Origin: Sediminicola sp963974715
Lineage (GTDB): Bacteria > Bacteroidota > Bacteroidia > Flavobacteriales > Flavobacteriaceae
NCBI GenBank assembly: GCA_963974715.1
Contig: CAXBDK010000012.1
Coordinates: 62,001-126,000, forward strand
DNA: 64,000 bases
Direction: 5' to 3'
Shown here: positions 16,990 through 26,104 of the stretch, in pieces
Layout: the number at the start of each line of letters is the position of its first letter
Numbering within the stretch: the first letter of the stretch is position 1
Notes under the pieces: generated by a model
The model's input: the letters and a program-made list of their open reading frames with translations, nothing else
Database searches by the model: none
Told to the model about the DNA's origin: nothing
Made by a program: the position numbers and the translations under genes

Positions 16990-18006
16990 TTGAAAAGAAA
17001 AATCACCCTTAAGCACATCGCAAGGGAACTGGATGTTTCCATTTCCACCGTTTCCAAAGCGCTCAAGAATAGCGAGGAAATAGGCAGGGATACCAAGGAA
17101 AAGATACAGGCATTTGCCAAGTTGTACAACTATAAGCCCAATAACATAGCCATAAGCCTTAAGAACAAGCGCACCAAAAATATCGGGGTGATCATTCCGG
17201 ACATCGTTCACCATTTTTTTACCACAGTTATCCGGGGAATCGAGATGTATGCAAATGCCAAAGGATACAACGTGATCGTCTGCCTATCCGATGAATCGTT
17301 CGACAAGGAGGTGATCAATATGGAAATGTTGGCAAACGGCAGTATAGACGGTTTTATCATGTCCCTTTCAACGGAGACACAGTCCAAAAATGATTACAAC
17401 CATTTAAAGGAGGTCACCAGTCAGGGAATTCCCTTGGTCATGTTCGATAGGGTAACGGATGAGGTGCAATGCGACAAGGTTGTCATAAATGACAGGGATG
17501 GGGCGTACAAGGCGGTCAGAAAACTGATCGACAGCGGAAAAAAAAGGATAGCCCTTATCAACACCGAAAATTTAAGTGTCAGCAATGCGCGGACCGAAGG
17601 ATATTATCAGGCCTTGGCAGAAAGTGGAATGGAGGTGATGCCCGAATACATACTTACATTGCCGCACATGAGCATAGTGGAAGATGCCATTGACGATTTC
17701 TTTAATAGGGTGGACGTGGATGCCGTTCTATGCGTAAACGAAATTTTCGCTATTTACAGCATGCGCATAGTTCAGAAAAAAGGAATGAGGATTCCCGAAG
17801 ATATTGCCTTTATCGGTTTTACCGACGGCCTTCTTTCAAAATATGCCAATCCCAGCTTGACCTCCGTGGCGCAACACGGTGAACGAATGGGCGAAATAGC
17901 TGCCCAAATGCTCATCGATAAAGTTGAGAACGACCAGGAAGAGGATATTTTTAGGACAGAGGTTATCGAGGCCACCATCATTGAAAGGGAATCTACCTTG
18001 AACTGA
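16990..18006 (+). CDS. LacI-family transcriptional regulator
   Basis: A 338-residue sugar-responsive regulator. The helix-turn-helix is at residues about 5-25 (ITLKHIARELDVSISTVSKAL), the hinge follows, and a periplasmic-binding-protein-like sensor domain begins near residue 60 (TKNIGVIIPDIVHHFF). The start codon appears to be TTG at 16990: reading upstream in frame there is no ATG before a stop at 16939, and this start puts the helix-turn-helix at the usual distance. The gene is followed by beta-phosphoglucomutase, maltose phosphorylase and a GH13 enzyme and is divergent from susC, so it probably controls both sides through the palindromes at 16698 and 16787. The inducing sugar, perhaps maltose or a derivative, is inferred. 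Confidence 0.9.
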   Translation: MKRKITLKHIARELDVSISTVSKALKNSEEIGRDTKEKIQAFAKLYNYKPNNIAISLKNKRTKNIGVIIPDIVHHFFTTVIRGIEMYANAKGYNVIVCLSDESFDKEVINMEMLANGSIDGFIMSLSTETQSKNDYNHLKEVTSQGIPLVMFDRVTDEVQCDKVVINDRDGAYKAVRKLIDSGKKRIALINTENLSVSNARTEGYYQALAESGMEVMPEYILTLPHMSIVEDAIDDFFNRVDVDAVLCVNEIFAIYSMRIVQKKGMRIPEDIAFIGFTDGLLSKYANPSLTSVAQHGERMGEIAAQMLIDKVENDQEEDIFRTEVIEATIIERESTLN

Positions 18007-18383
18007 TCTGGGATTCGGTATAAACGGCTCCCCCGATTTCCCGACGCAGCGTTTAATGGTGCACTGGTTTCTTCCGGACGCCTGATGCCGCACACAAGGT
18101 ACTCCTCCCGCCCACACCTTAAATCCAATTGAATGGACGTTCCTTTACAAAACCTATTGGCCAAATCGTTCCGGTGCCGGCATAACTTTTTGTAAGGGAT
18201 ATAAAAACAATTGTATATTTAGCTTGTTTAATTTTTTGCGACCGACCAAGTGTATTCCAGCGCTTGTACCAAAATGTTTGGACGGTAGTTCTTGGAGTCG
18301 ACCGATATTAGGTCAAAACAAATTATTTATGGGCAGGTACCCGGTTTTTTCGAGGTAAAAGACGCGCCGCAAACAAGGATAAC
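18007..18383. other. Intergenic region lacI to beta-phosphoglucomutase
   Basis: A 377-bp stretch without a convincing gene; short minus-strand frames over the lacI end show no domain. The part around 18195-18240 is AT-rich and could hold a promoter, but no exact TAnnTTTG box was found. An AAGGA ribosome-binding-like sequence at 18375-18379 precedes the GTG start at 18384. Confidence 0.4.
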
Positions 18384-19040
18384 GTGGGAAAAAGGGGATT
18401 TATATTCGATTTGGATGGGGTAATAGTAGATACTGCGAAATACCATTATCTGGCCTGGAAGAAATTGGCCGATCGATTGGGAATTGTATTTACGGAAGAA
18501 CACAATGAACTTTTTAAAGGGGTGAGTAGGCGTCGATGCTTGGAAATCCTTTTGGAAATGGGCAATTTAAAGGTTCAGAATGAACAATTTGAGGCAATGT
18601 TGGTGGAAAAGAACCAGGATTACCTGCAGTCCATAGCGCACATGGATGCTTCGGAAATCCTGCCCGGTGTAAGCCTTGTGCTTGAATTTTTACGCAAATC
18701 CCAAATGCCGATGGCCTTGGGTTCGGCCAGTAAGAACGCGGTTCCCATTTTGGAAATGGTGGGGCTTCGGCATTATTTTGATGTGGTCGTGGACGGCAAT
18801 CATGTCAGCAGGGCAAAACCGGATCCAGAAGTGTTCCTTTTGGCAGCTGATGGAATTGGAATGAGGGCCGGGGACTGTGTGGTATTTGAAGATGCCGTCG
18901 CAGGGATACGGGCGGCCAATGCAGGGGGGATGGTCAGTGTGGGAATAGGGAATGCCAATGTATTATCGGAGGCCAAGTATATTTTTAATGATTTTACGGA
19001 AATAAGCACCGAATTTATCAAACAATTAGTAACTGATTAA
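18384..19040 (+). CDS. pgmB: Beta-phosphoglucomutase (HAD superfamily)
   Basis: Converts beta-glucose 1-phosphate to glucose 6-phosphate, the follow-on step after maltose phosphorylase. The protein of about 218 residues has the HAD nucleophile motif FDLDGVIVDT (Asp9, Asp11), the cap-domain region up to about residue 85, a GSASKNA motif near 112-118, KPDPEVF near 145-151 and VFEDAVAGIRAA near 166-177. The start is GTG at 18384 with AAGGA just upstream; no in-frame ATG gives a full-length protein. It is directly followed by the GH65 gene without any gap, which supports a shared mRNA and pathway. Confidence 0.92.
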   Translation: MGKRGFIFDLDGVIVDTAKYHYLAWKKLADRLGIVFTEEHNELFKGVSRRRCLEILLEMGNLKVQNEQFEAMLVEKNQDYLQSIAHMDASEILPGVSLVLEFLRKSQMPMALGSASKNAVPILEMVGLRHYFDVVVDGNHVSRAKPDPEVFLLAADGIGMRAGDCVVFEDAVAGIRAANAGGMVSVGIGNANVLSEAKYIFNDFTEISTEFIKQLVTD

Positions 19041-21347
19041 ATGAACCAAGATTATATAAAACCTGCAGTTTGGTCCATCATTGAGGAAGGTTTTTACCAA
19101 GATAGGGTCAAATCGTCCGAAAGTTTGTTCAGCCTGGGAAACGGCGCCATGGGGCAGAGGGCCAATTTTGAGGAGCATTACTCGGGGGAAACCTTCCAAG
19201 GAAGTTATATAGGGGGAGTGTATTACCCGGATAAGACAAGGGTAGGCTGGTGGAAGAACGGATATCCCGAATATTTCGCCAAAGTCCTGAATGCGCCCAA
19301 TTGGATCGGAATAGGGGTAACCATCAACGGAACGGTACTGGATCTGGCCACCTGTAAACGGGTTTCAAACTTTAGGCGCGAACTGAACATGCGCGAGGGT
19401 TGGTACGCCCGCTCCTTTAATGCTGTTTTGCCCAATGATTTGGAGATTACTGTCGAGTCGACCCGCTTTTTGAGTATGGAACTGGACGAACTTGGAGCCA
19501 TAAAATATACGGTCGGAGCGCCGAACAGTGATCTGGAGGTGGTTTTTGAACCTTATTTGGACAGCGGTATCAAAAATGAGGATAGCAATTGGGACGATGC
19601 TTTCTGGAACACCACGAAACTGGATGCCCAGGACGAACAGGCCTTTATTCTGGCCCATACCATGAAGACCGACTTTGCCTGCTGTACCTTTATGGAAACC
19701 CAGTTGCTGTACAATAACAGACCGGCAAACGGAGAGAATGAAATCCACAACGAAGAAAAGAAAATAGGATTTGGCTATAGGCAACCGTTAAAAAAAGGGG
19801 AGTCGGCCTGCCTGATCAAATATGCGGGCTATACCGTATCCCGGAACCATTCTGCACAAGACTTGGTGCCCGCGGCCAAGGACAATTTAAAAAAGGCCAA
19901 GGAGTACGGGTTCCATACCCTTTTGGAAATGCAAAAGCGCGCTTGGGAACGTATTTGGGAAATGGCGGATATCGCCATTGAAGGGGACGTAAAGGCACAG
20001 CAGGGAATCCGCTTTGCCATTTTTCAGCTCAATCAGACCTATTCGGGAAAGGATTCCGGACTCAATATAGGACCTAAAGGGTTTACGGGGGAAAAATACG
20101 GGGGCAGTACCTACTGGGACACGGAAGCGTACTGTATTCCATTTTATATGGCGACAAAAGAACAGCGCGTGGCAAGAAACCTGTTGAAATACAGGTTCGA
20201 CCATCTGGAGAAGGCCATTGAAAATGCAAAAAAATTGGGGTTCCTAAATGGGGCGGCCCTATATCCCATGGTGACCATGAACGGGGAGGAGTGCCACAAT
20301 GAATGGGAAATTACCTTCGAGGAGATCCATAGGAACGGTGCCATTGCCTTTGCCATTTATAATTACTATCGCTATACTGGCGACTACTCCTATATCCCGG
20401 AAATGGGACTGGAAGTATTGATCGGGATCGCTAGGTTCTGGCAACAGCGGGCCACTTTTTCCAAGCCAAAATCGGCCTTTGTCATCCTTGGGGTTACAGG
20501 TCCCAACGAATATGAGAACAATGTAAACAATAACTGGTATACCAACTATTTGGCCAAATGGTGCCTAGGGTATGCCTTGGAACAATTGGAAAAGGTAAAG
20601 GATGGCTATGTGGATGAATATAGAAGGGTGATCGGAAAGACAAAGTTGACCGATTCGGAAACTTCCAAGTGGCGGGAAGTGGCCAGTAAGATGTACCTTC
20701 CATTTTCTGAAGAACGGGGGGTTTATCTACAACAGGACGGATTTCTGGACAAGGAACTTGTCACGGTTGCAAATTTGGAAAGGTCCCATAGGCCCATCAA
20801 CCAGAAATGGAGTTGGGACCGTATCCTCCGATCCCCATATATTAAACAGGCCGATGTGCTCCAAGGGTTTTACTTCTTTGAAGATCATTTTAGCTTGGAG
20901 GAGTTGGAAAGACATTTTGATTTTTATGAACCCTTTACGGTCCATGAATCTTCTCTTTCGCCATGTGTACACAGTATCCAAGCTTCCAAATTGAACAGGA
21001 TGGAACAGGCGTATTCCTTTTACCTGCGCACTTCGAGATTGGATCTGGACGATTACAATAAGGAGGTGGAGGAAGGGCTGCACATTACTTCCATGGCCGG
21101 TACTTGGATGAGCTTGGTCGAAGGCTTTGGGGGAATGCGCATAGTGGAGGACAAGCTTTCCTTTTCCCCCCGCATCCCAAAACAATGGAAAGCCTATTCC
21201 TTCAAAGTAAATTTTAGGAACCGTATCCTAAAGATCAGGGTAACCGACACCGAAACTACTTTTGATCTGGAAGGTACGGACCAAATGTCCATTCGGGTCT
21301 TTGGAAAACGGGTGGTACTTGAGGCGGGCAAGACCATTTCCGTTTAG
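19041..21347 (+). CDS. Family 65 glycoside phosphorylase, probable maltose phosphorylase
   Basis: Phosphorolyses maltose to beta-glucose 1-phosphate and glucose in the cytoplasm. The 768-residue length and lack of a signal peptide fit GH65 phosphorylases. An N-terminal beta-sandwich is followed by the (alpha/alpha)6 catalytic domain with FTGEKYGGSTYWDTEAY (about 348-364) and VTGPNEYENNVNNNWYTN (about 485-502). Glu490 in the second motif is the probable general acid. The neighbouring beta-phosphoglucomutase shows that beta-glucose 1-phosphate is made. Kojibiose, nigerose and trehalose phosphorylases share this fold, so the exact disaccharide is not certain; the adjacent GH13 enzyme favours maltose. 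Confidence 0.88.
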   Translation: MNQDYIKPAVWSIIEEGFYQDRVKSSESLFSLGNGAMGQRANFEEHYSGETFQGSYIGGVYYPDKTRVGWWKNGYPEYFAKVLNAPNWIGIGVTINGTVLDLATCKRVSNFRRELNMREGWYARSFNAVLPNDLEITVESTRFLSMELDELGAIKYTVGAPNSDLEVVFEPYLDSGIKNEDSNWDDAFWNTTKLDAQDEQAFILAHTMKTDFACCTFMETQLLYNNRPANGENEIHNEEKKIGFGYRQPLKKGESACLIKYAGYTVSRNHSAQDLVPAAKDNLKKAKEYGFHTLLEMQKRAWERIWEMADIAIEGDVKAQQGIRFAIFQLNQTYSGKDSGLNIGPKGFTGEKYGGSTYWDTEAYCIPFYMATKEQRVARNLLKYRFDHLEKAIENAKKLGFLNGAALYPMVTMNGEECHNEWEITFEEIHRNGAIAFAIYNYYRYTGDYSYIPEMGLEVLIGIARFWQQRATFSKPKSAFVILGVTGPNEYENNVNNNWYTNYLAKWCLGYALEQLEKVKDGYVDEYRRVIGKTKLTDSETSKWREVASKMYLPFSEERGVYLQQDGFLDKELVTVANLERSHRPINQKWSWDRILRSPYIKQADVLQGFYFFEDHFSLEELERHFDFYEPFTVHESSLSPCVHSIQASKLNRMEQAYSFYLRTSRLDLDDYNKEVEEGLHITSMAGTWMSLVEGFGGMRIVEDKLSFSPRIPKQWKAYSFKVNFRNRILKIRVTDTETTFDLEGTDQMSIRVFGKRVVLEAGKTISV

Positions 21348-21480
21348 ACCGGTGAGTTGGATCCGGTATGCTCTAAAAGGACGATCGACCACAAGTATGA
21401 TCAGGGGTACTTTTGAAATGAGCGGCTCCCATGTGGGATAAAAGCCCAAACCGACATCTGCCCTAGGAAAAAATGAACAG

Positions 21481-23274
21481 ATGAAAAAAACAGAAAAAAA
21501 ACATAAAATAGTCGTATATCAAGTGTTTGCGCGATTGTTCGGCAACACCAATACCGCTAACGTGCCCTGGGGCACCCTGTCCGAAAATGGGGTGGGGAAA
21601 TTTTCCGATTTTACAGATAGGGCACTGCAGGAGATCAAAGAATTGGGGGTGACCCATATCTGGTATACCGGCATTCCACATCATGCCGTAATAGGGGACT
21701 ATACCCGCTTTGGGATTTCAAACGACTACCCCGAAGTGGTCAAGGGCCGTGCCGGTTCCCCATATGCCGTAAAGGATTACTATAATGTAAATCCCGATTT
21801 GGCCGACAACCCGGCACAACGTTTGGAAGAGTTCAAGGAACTATTGAAGCGGTCCCATCATGCTGGCCTTAAGGTGATCATGGATATCGTGCCTAATCAT
21901 GTGGCCCGTAACTATAAGGGTTTGGGCAATCCCATGGGCGTATCGGATTTCGGGGCGGAAGACAATGTTTCCGTTACCTACCAGAGGGACAACAATTTTT
22001 ACTATAACCCAGGGGAGGCATTTAAAGTGCCAGATTGGGAAGAAGGTTACCTTCCTTTGGGAGGAAGGGATGCCGGATTTGAAACGGGACAATACGAGGA
22101 GTATCCCGCAAAATGGACCGGAAACGGGGCCAGGTCTTCCCAGCCAGGTCTTAACGACTGGTATGAGACGGTAAAGATCAATTATGGCATTTCCCCGGAA
22201 GGAATACCGGATTTCGATAGCTTGCCGGAGGGATACGATAAAAAGGACCAGGCCGCCCATTATGGGTTTTGGAAGGACAAACAAGTTCCCAACAGTTGGA
22301 AAAAATTTTGGGATATCGCATTGTTCTGGTTGGATATGGGCGTGGATGGCTTTCGCTATGATATGGCCGAAATGGTGCCGGTGGAATTTTGGAGCTACCT
22401 CAATTCGCATATCAAGAAAAAAAAGCCTGAGGCCTTTCTAATGGCCGAAGTATACAGTCCCCATCTGTATAGGGCCTATTTGCATCTTGGCAAAATGGAT
22501 TACCTCTATGACAAAGTGGAAATGTACGATTCCCTCAAACACATTATGCAGGGTCATGGCTGGACCGACCATATAAATACGGTACAGCACGGCTTGATGG
22601 ATATTGAGCACCATATGCTCCATTTTTTGGAAAATCATGACGAGCATCGGATTGCCAGTGAAGCGTTTGTGGGGGATGCATCCATTGGGAAGCCTGCCAT
22701 GGTGCTATCGGCCACTATAGGGACCTCTCCAACTATGGTCTATTTTGGACAGGAGGTAGGGGAGCCGGCCTCCGAAAGAGCGGGTTTCGGCAGTCCGGGA
22801 AGGACGTCCATCTTTGATTATATCGGAGTTCCCCACCTACAACGTTGGGTGAACGACAAAAAGTTCGACGGGGGTGCTTCGAGACCTGAAGAAAAAGAGC
22901 TGCGGGATTTTTATAAACGGTTATTGAACTTTACCATAACCAGTGAAGCCCTCATGGGCAACTATCAGGAAATACACTCCTATAATAGGCAGCATACGGA
23001 ATGGTACAACCACAGGGTCTTTAGCTTTGCCCGTTGGGCCCCAAAGGAAAAGCTGATCATAGTTGTCAATTTTGATAAAAACGATCCTTTTGGTTTTGAG
23101 CTGGGGGTCCCAAGATCCCTTATCGATCAGTGGATGTTGGAGGATGGTACGTTCGATCTGACCGACCTACTCTACGGACAGCTAAAATCGACCCTCACCG
23201 TTAAACGGGGAACCGGTTCAATGAGGGTGGATATCCTTCCCCTCCAGTCCTTTATATTTAAATTGGAAGCCTAA
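21481..23274 (+). CDS. GH13 alpha-amylase-family enzyme, cytoplasmic
   Basis: Acts on alpha-1,4-glucans, probably shortening imported maltodextrins. The 597-residue protein has no signal peptide. The GH13 regions are intact: DIVPNHV (135-141), GFRYDMAEM with nucleophile Asp294, MAEVYSPHLY with acid/base Glu323, and FLENHDEHR with Asp387. A C-terminal beta domain follows from about residue 500. It lies 133 bp after the GH65 gene on the same strand, and the set lacI-pgmB-GH65-GH13 is a familiar flavobacterial maltose-use layout. Hydrolase versus transglycosylase activity cannot be settled from sequence. A GGGGCA/TGCCCC hairpin follows the stop codon. Confidence 0.9.
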   Translation: MKKTEKKHKIVVYQVFARLFGNTNTANVPWGTLSENGVGKFSDFTDRALQEIKELGVTHIWYTGIPHHAVIGDYTRFGISNDYPEVVKGRAGSPYAVKDYYNVNPDLADNPAQRLEEFKELLKRSHHAGLKVIMDIVPNHVARNYKGLGNPMGVSDFGAEDNVSVTYQRDNNFYYNPGEAFKVPDWEEGYLPLGGRDAGFETGQYEEYPAKWTGNGARSSQPGLNDWYETVKINYGISPEGIPDFDSLPEGYDKKDQAAHYGFWKDKQVPNSWKKFWDIALFWLDMGVDGFRYDMAEMVPVEFWSYLNSHIKKKKPEAFLMAEVYSPHLYRAYLHLGKMDYLYDKVEMYDSLKHIMQGHGWTDHINTVQHGLMDIEHHMLHFLENHDEHRIASEAFVGDASIGKPAMVLSATIGTSPTMVYFGQEVGEPASERAGFGSPGRTSIFDYIGVPHLQRWVNDKKFDGGASRPEEKELRDFYKRLLNFTITSEALMGNYQEIHSYNRQHTEWYNHRVFSFARWAPKEKLIIVVNFDKNDPFGFELGVPRSLIDQWMLEDGTFDLTDLLYGQLKSTLTVKRGTGSMRVDILPLQSFIFKLEA

Positions 23275-23287
23275 GGTTTTACCGGGG

Positions 23288-23314
23288 GGGGCATGGTAAG
23301 TTTCCCCCTGCCCC
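23288..23314. terminator. Possible hairpin between convergent genes
   Basis: GGGGCA (23288-23293) can pair with TGCCCC (23309-23314), or a run of G with the run of C at 23304-23308. It sits between the GH13 stop codon and the end of the convergent membrane-protein gene. No T-run follows, so a terminator role is uncertain. Confidence 0.3.
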
Positions 23315-23745
23315 TTAAGCCATCGTGACTTTTTTAACGGTTTTTTTGTGTACATACCCTATGAGTGCCCCTATGAACCCGTAAAACAAGATTTCAACGA
23401 TGGCCTCTCGACCAAATACCCTGGTAGGTCCATTAGCTCCAAGGTACCATACTGCAGCAGTCCAATACCAAGACCGGTGAATATCCCGATCCAGATCCCG
23501 AATAAAAAACCATTGTTGGCACTATAGTGTCCAAGGCCCCATTTTCCATATAGGGTACTGATCGCAAATGTGGCGATAAGATTGCCCAATGCAATGAATG
23601 CCAGATCCGGAGTGTTTTTCATAATATGCTTGGTGGTATGGCCCGCAAAATAATCGGCCAGGACAACTTCCCATAGGGCATATCCAATAAGGAACATGGC
23701 CAAGAAACCCGCAATTGTGGCCAAAAGGTTGGATTTTGTACACAT
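23315..23745 (-). pseudogene. Small polytopic membrane protein, frameshifted near the C-terminus
   Basis: The uninterrupted frame from 23745 encodes a membrane protein of three to four segments and then ends in a non-hydrophobic tail (GYLVERPSLKSCFTGS). The duplicated dinucleotide CTCT at 23405-23408 (GAGAG on the coding strand) explains this. Removing two bases restores a hydrophobic final helix and basic tail (EAIVEILFYGFIGALIGYV, then HKKTVKKVTMA) ending at TAA 23315-23317, for a total of 142 residues. The restored form has the expected ending for a small inner-membrane protein. I do not recognise a named family. Whether this is a real mutation, a phase-variable site or a sequencing error cannot be told here. 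Confidence 0.7.
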
Positions 23746-24076
23746 GGTCTATTTTTTTAATTGGTTGTTATACTTGAAGATAGCGAATAAAAGTGCAGTA
23801 TTTTTAAAAATACCTTCCTAGTATTCAAAGGTCCCTCACTTTTGTTTATTTCTATTTTTGAAATTTGAAATAATTTGCAGGGGTGGTTCAATTCGTTCAT
23901 ATTATAAAATGCAAATCCGTATTTTTGGAACATTATGTAAAAAAAACGAAGTGATTTAAACTATTTTAATTCAAGTGAAAATTAGCCAATTGGAAAAAGT
24001 TTAAAGTACTTCAACTTCTAAAATTTTAAAAAAGTACTTTTGGCTTCCCCATGTAACCGACCCTAATCAAATAACA
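23746..24076. other. AT-rich intergenic region with paired AAGTACTT sites and a -7 box
   Basis: A 331-bp gap between divergent genes, strongly AT-rich, with no gene seen. The sequence AAAGTACTT occurs at 24003-24011 and again at 24031-24039, and AAGTACTT is itself palindromic. The second copy overlaps a TACTTTTG -7 element (24035-24042) positioned to drive the GDPD gene at 24077. No TTG was found at the right distance for -33, so the repeated palindrome may be an activator or repressor site. Confidence 0.45.
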
Positions 24077-24829
24077 ATGAAAACCTCCCAACTTTTAAAA
24101 AGTATCTGCTGTATTATGTTATTGACCAACTGTGAAACCAAAAAGGATCCCTTGGTAATCGGGCATCGCGGAGCCATGGGGTATGAGACCGAAAATACCC
24201 TTGCTTCCGTAAAGAAGGCCATGGACATGGGAGTGGATATGATAGAGCTGGATGTCTTTAAAATAAAGAGCGGCGAGATCGTGGTCTTTCATGACGATAC
24301 CTTGGAGCGCCTCTCGAACGCTGGCGGTAAAATTGAAGAATATAATATCTTCGATCTGCGACAGGTGGTACTGGAGGGGAACCATTCCATTCCCATGCTA
24401 CAGGACGTACTTAAGTTGGTGGACCATAAAGTGAAGCTGAATATAGAACTCAAAGGTGCAGGAACCGCCGATAGGGTGAATTTTATCATCCAACATTACG
24501 TTCAGAAGTACGGCTGGAAACTGGACGACTTTCTGATATCCAGTTTTAACTGGGACGAACTTCGGGAATTCCGAAAGTTGAACCCCGATATCGCCATCGG
24601 AGTGCTTACGGAGGAAGATCCCCTTGAGGCCATTGAGATGGCGACGGATATAGGGGCATTTTCAATAAACCCTTATTTTCTCTCCCTTTCAAGGGAAAAT
24701 GTCCAACAGATCCATGATGCCGGATTTGAGATCCATGCCTGGACGGTGAACGAAAAAGAGGATATTGCCAAAATGAAGGATTTTGGAGTGGACGGGATCA
24801 TCACCAACTTTCCAGACCGCATCCATTGA
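24077..24829 (+). CDS. Glycerophosphodiester phosphodiesterase-family lipoprotein
   Basis: Hydrolyses glycerophosphodiesters to glycerol 3-phosphate and an alcohol. The 250-residue protein begins with a short signal peptide ending LLTNC (Cys19); Asn before the cysteine is unusual for a lipobox. The GDPD fold is clear: VIGHRGAMGYETENTLAS (about 27-44, catalytic His30 and Arg31), MIELDVFKIKSGEIVVFHDD (about 55-74), LNIELKG near 120, and the closing HAWTVNEKEDIAKMKDFGVDGIITNFPD. The stop codon TGA overlaps the start of the next gene (TGATG), so the two are translationally linked. A periplasmic or outer-membrane location follows from the lipobox. Confidence 0.9.
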   Translation: MKTSQLLKSICCIMLLTNCETKKDPLVIGHRGAMGYETENTLASVKKAMDMGVDMIELDVFKIKSGEIVVFHDDTLERLSNAGGKIEEYNIFDLRQVVLEGNHSIPMLQDVLKLVDHKVKLNIELKGAGTADRVNFIIQHYVQKYGWKLDDFLISSFNWDELREFRKLNPDIAIGVLTEEDPLEAIEMATDIGAFSINPYFLSLSRENVQQIHDAGFEIHAWTVNEKEDIAKMKDFGVDGIITNFPDRIH

Positions 24830-26103
24830 TGTACGACGTACTGATCATAGGAGGGGGAGCCGCTGGATTCTTTACGGCTATCAATGTTGGGTGTCAAGAT
24901 CCCACATTAAAAATCGCCGTTCTAGAACGCGGAAAGGAAGTGCTTTCCAAGGTAAAGGTTTCCGGTGGTGGAAGGTGTAACGTGGCCCATGCACAATTTG
25001 TTCCGGCCGAACTGGTACTTAATTATCCGAGGGGCGAAAAGGAACTGTTGGGCCCTTTCCATACTTTTTGCAGTGGCGATACCATGGCCTTTTTTGAAGA
25101 GCGTGGGGTACCCTTAAAAATTGAGGAGGACGGACGTATATTTCCGGTCTCCGATTCGTCCCAGACCATAGTGGACTGTTTTATGGACGAAGTACACCGA
25201 TTGGGGATACAGCTACTGCGCAATAGTTCGGTAACCGATATTTTTAAAAATGGTCCCTCGTGGACGGTCAGGTCGATCCATAAGGAATATCGGGCCGAAA
25301 AGATTGTGGTGGCAACGGGAAGCAATCCTAGAATATGGCAGATTTTGCAGGGATTGGGGCATCGCATCGAGCCTCCCGTACCATCCCTTTTCACCTTCAA
25401 TATTAAAGATGACCGAATTTCAAATATTCCGGGGATCAGTACCAATGCACGGGTAGAGGTCATAGGTATTGGTGAAAGCGACCCGAAAATAACGATAACC
25501 TTAAAAAGTAGGCTGCCACAGGCCATAAGTTTGGAGTCGGAAGGACCTCTTCTGATTACCCACTGGGGCATGAGCGGTCCGGCAATTTTAAAATTATCGG
25601 CCTGGGGCGCCCGCATCCTTAACCAGTGCAATTATCACTTTAAGATAAGGGTCAATTGGCTTCCGGAGTACCATCAAGAAGGAATTCTGGGCCAGATAAT
25701 GGAAGTAAAGGAAGTGGAGGCCAAAAAAACGGTGCTGCGAACACATGTCTTTGCCATTCCCAAAAGACTGTGGGCAAATCTGGTCAAGGCTTCGGGAATT
25801 AGCGATAATACCAAATGGGCCGATGTCGGCAAGCAGCAATTGATCGAACTGGCATCACAACTCTCGGGATCCGAGTTCCAGGTCAACGGGAAGAGTACCT
25901 TTAAGGAGGAGTTTGTAACCGCAGGGGGCGTGGAACTTTCAGAAGTCAATTTTAAGACCTTTGAAAGTAAGCTCTGCAGCGGTCTTTTTTTTGCGGGGGA
26001 GGTAATGAACGTCGATGCCGTAACGGGAGGTTTCAATTTTCAAAATGCCTGGACCGGCGGCCATATTGTCGCCAAGGCCATAACCAGTGGCAAAGATGGG
26101 TAA
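24829..26103 (+). CDS. HI0933/YhiN-type NAD(P)/FAD-dependent flavoprotein
   Basis: A flavoprotein of about 424 residues. The FAD-binding motif GGGAAGFFTA lies at residues about 8-17. SKVKVSGGGRCNVAHA follows at about 42-57, the hallmark of the HI0933/YhiN (aminoacetone oxidase-like) family, and the C-terminus has GLFFAGEVMNVDAVTGGFNFQNAWTGG. Substrate is not known for this family. ATG at 24829 overlaps the upstream TGA; a TTG one codon earlier is less likely. The downstream DUF1697 gene starts directly after its TAA, so these three genes probably form an operon. Confidence 0.9.
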   Translation: MYDVLIIGGGAAGFFTAINVGCQDPTLKIAVLERGKEVLSKVKVSGGGRCNVAHAQFVPAELVLNYPRGEKELLGPFHTFCSGDTMAFFEERGVPLKIEEDGRIFPVSDSSQTIVDCFMDEVHRLGIQLLRNSSVTDIFKNGPSWTVRSIHKEYRAEKIVVATGSNPRIWQILQGLGHRIEPPVPSLFTFNIKDDRISNIPGISTNARVEVIGIGESDPKITITLKSRLPQAISLESEGPLLITHWGMSGPAILKLSAWGARILNQCNYHFKIRVNWLPEYHQEGILGQIMEVKEVEAKKTVLRTHVFAIPKRLWANLVKASGISDNTKWADVGKQQLIELASQLSGSEFQVNGKSTFKEEFVTAGGVELSEVNFKTFESKLCSGLFFAGEVMNVDAVTGGFNFQNAWTGGHIVAKAITSGKDG

Positions 26104-26104
26104 T

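Noticed and set aside
21841..22410. Minus-strand frame of 189 codons
   Set aside because: Antisense of the GH13 catalytic domain, no family features.
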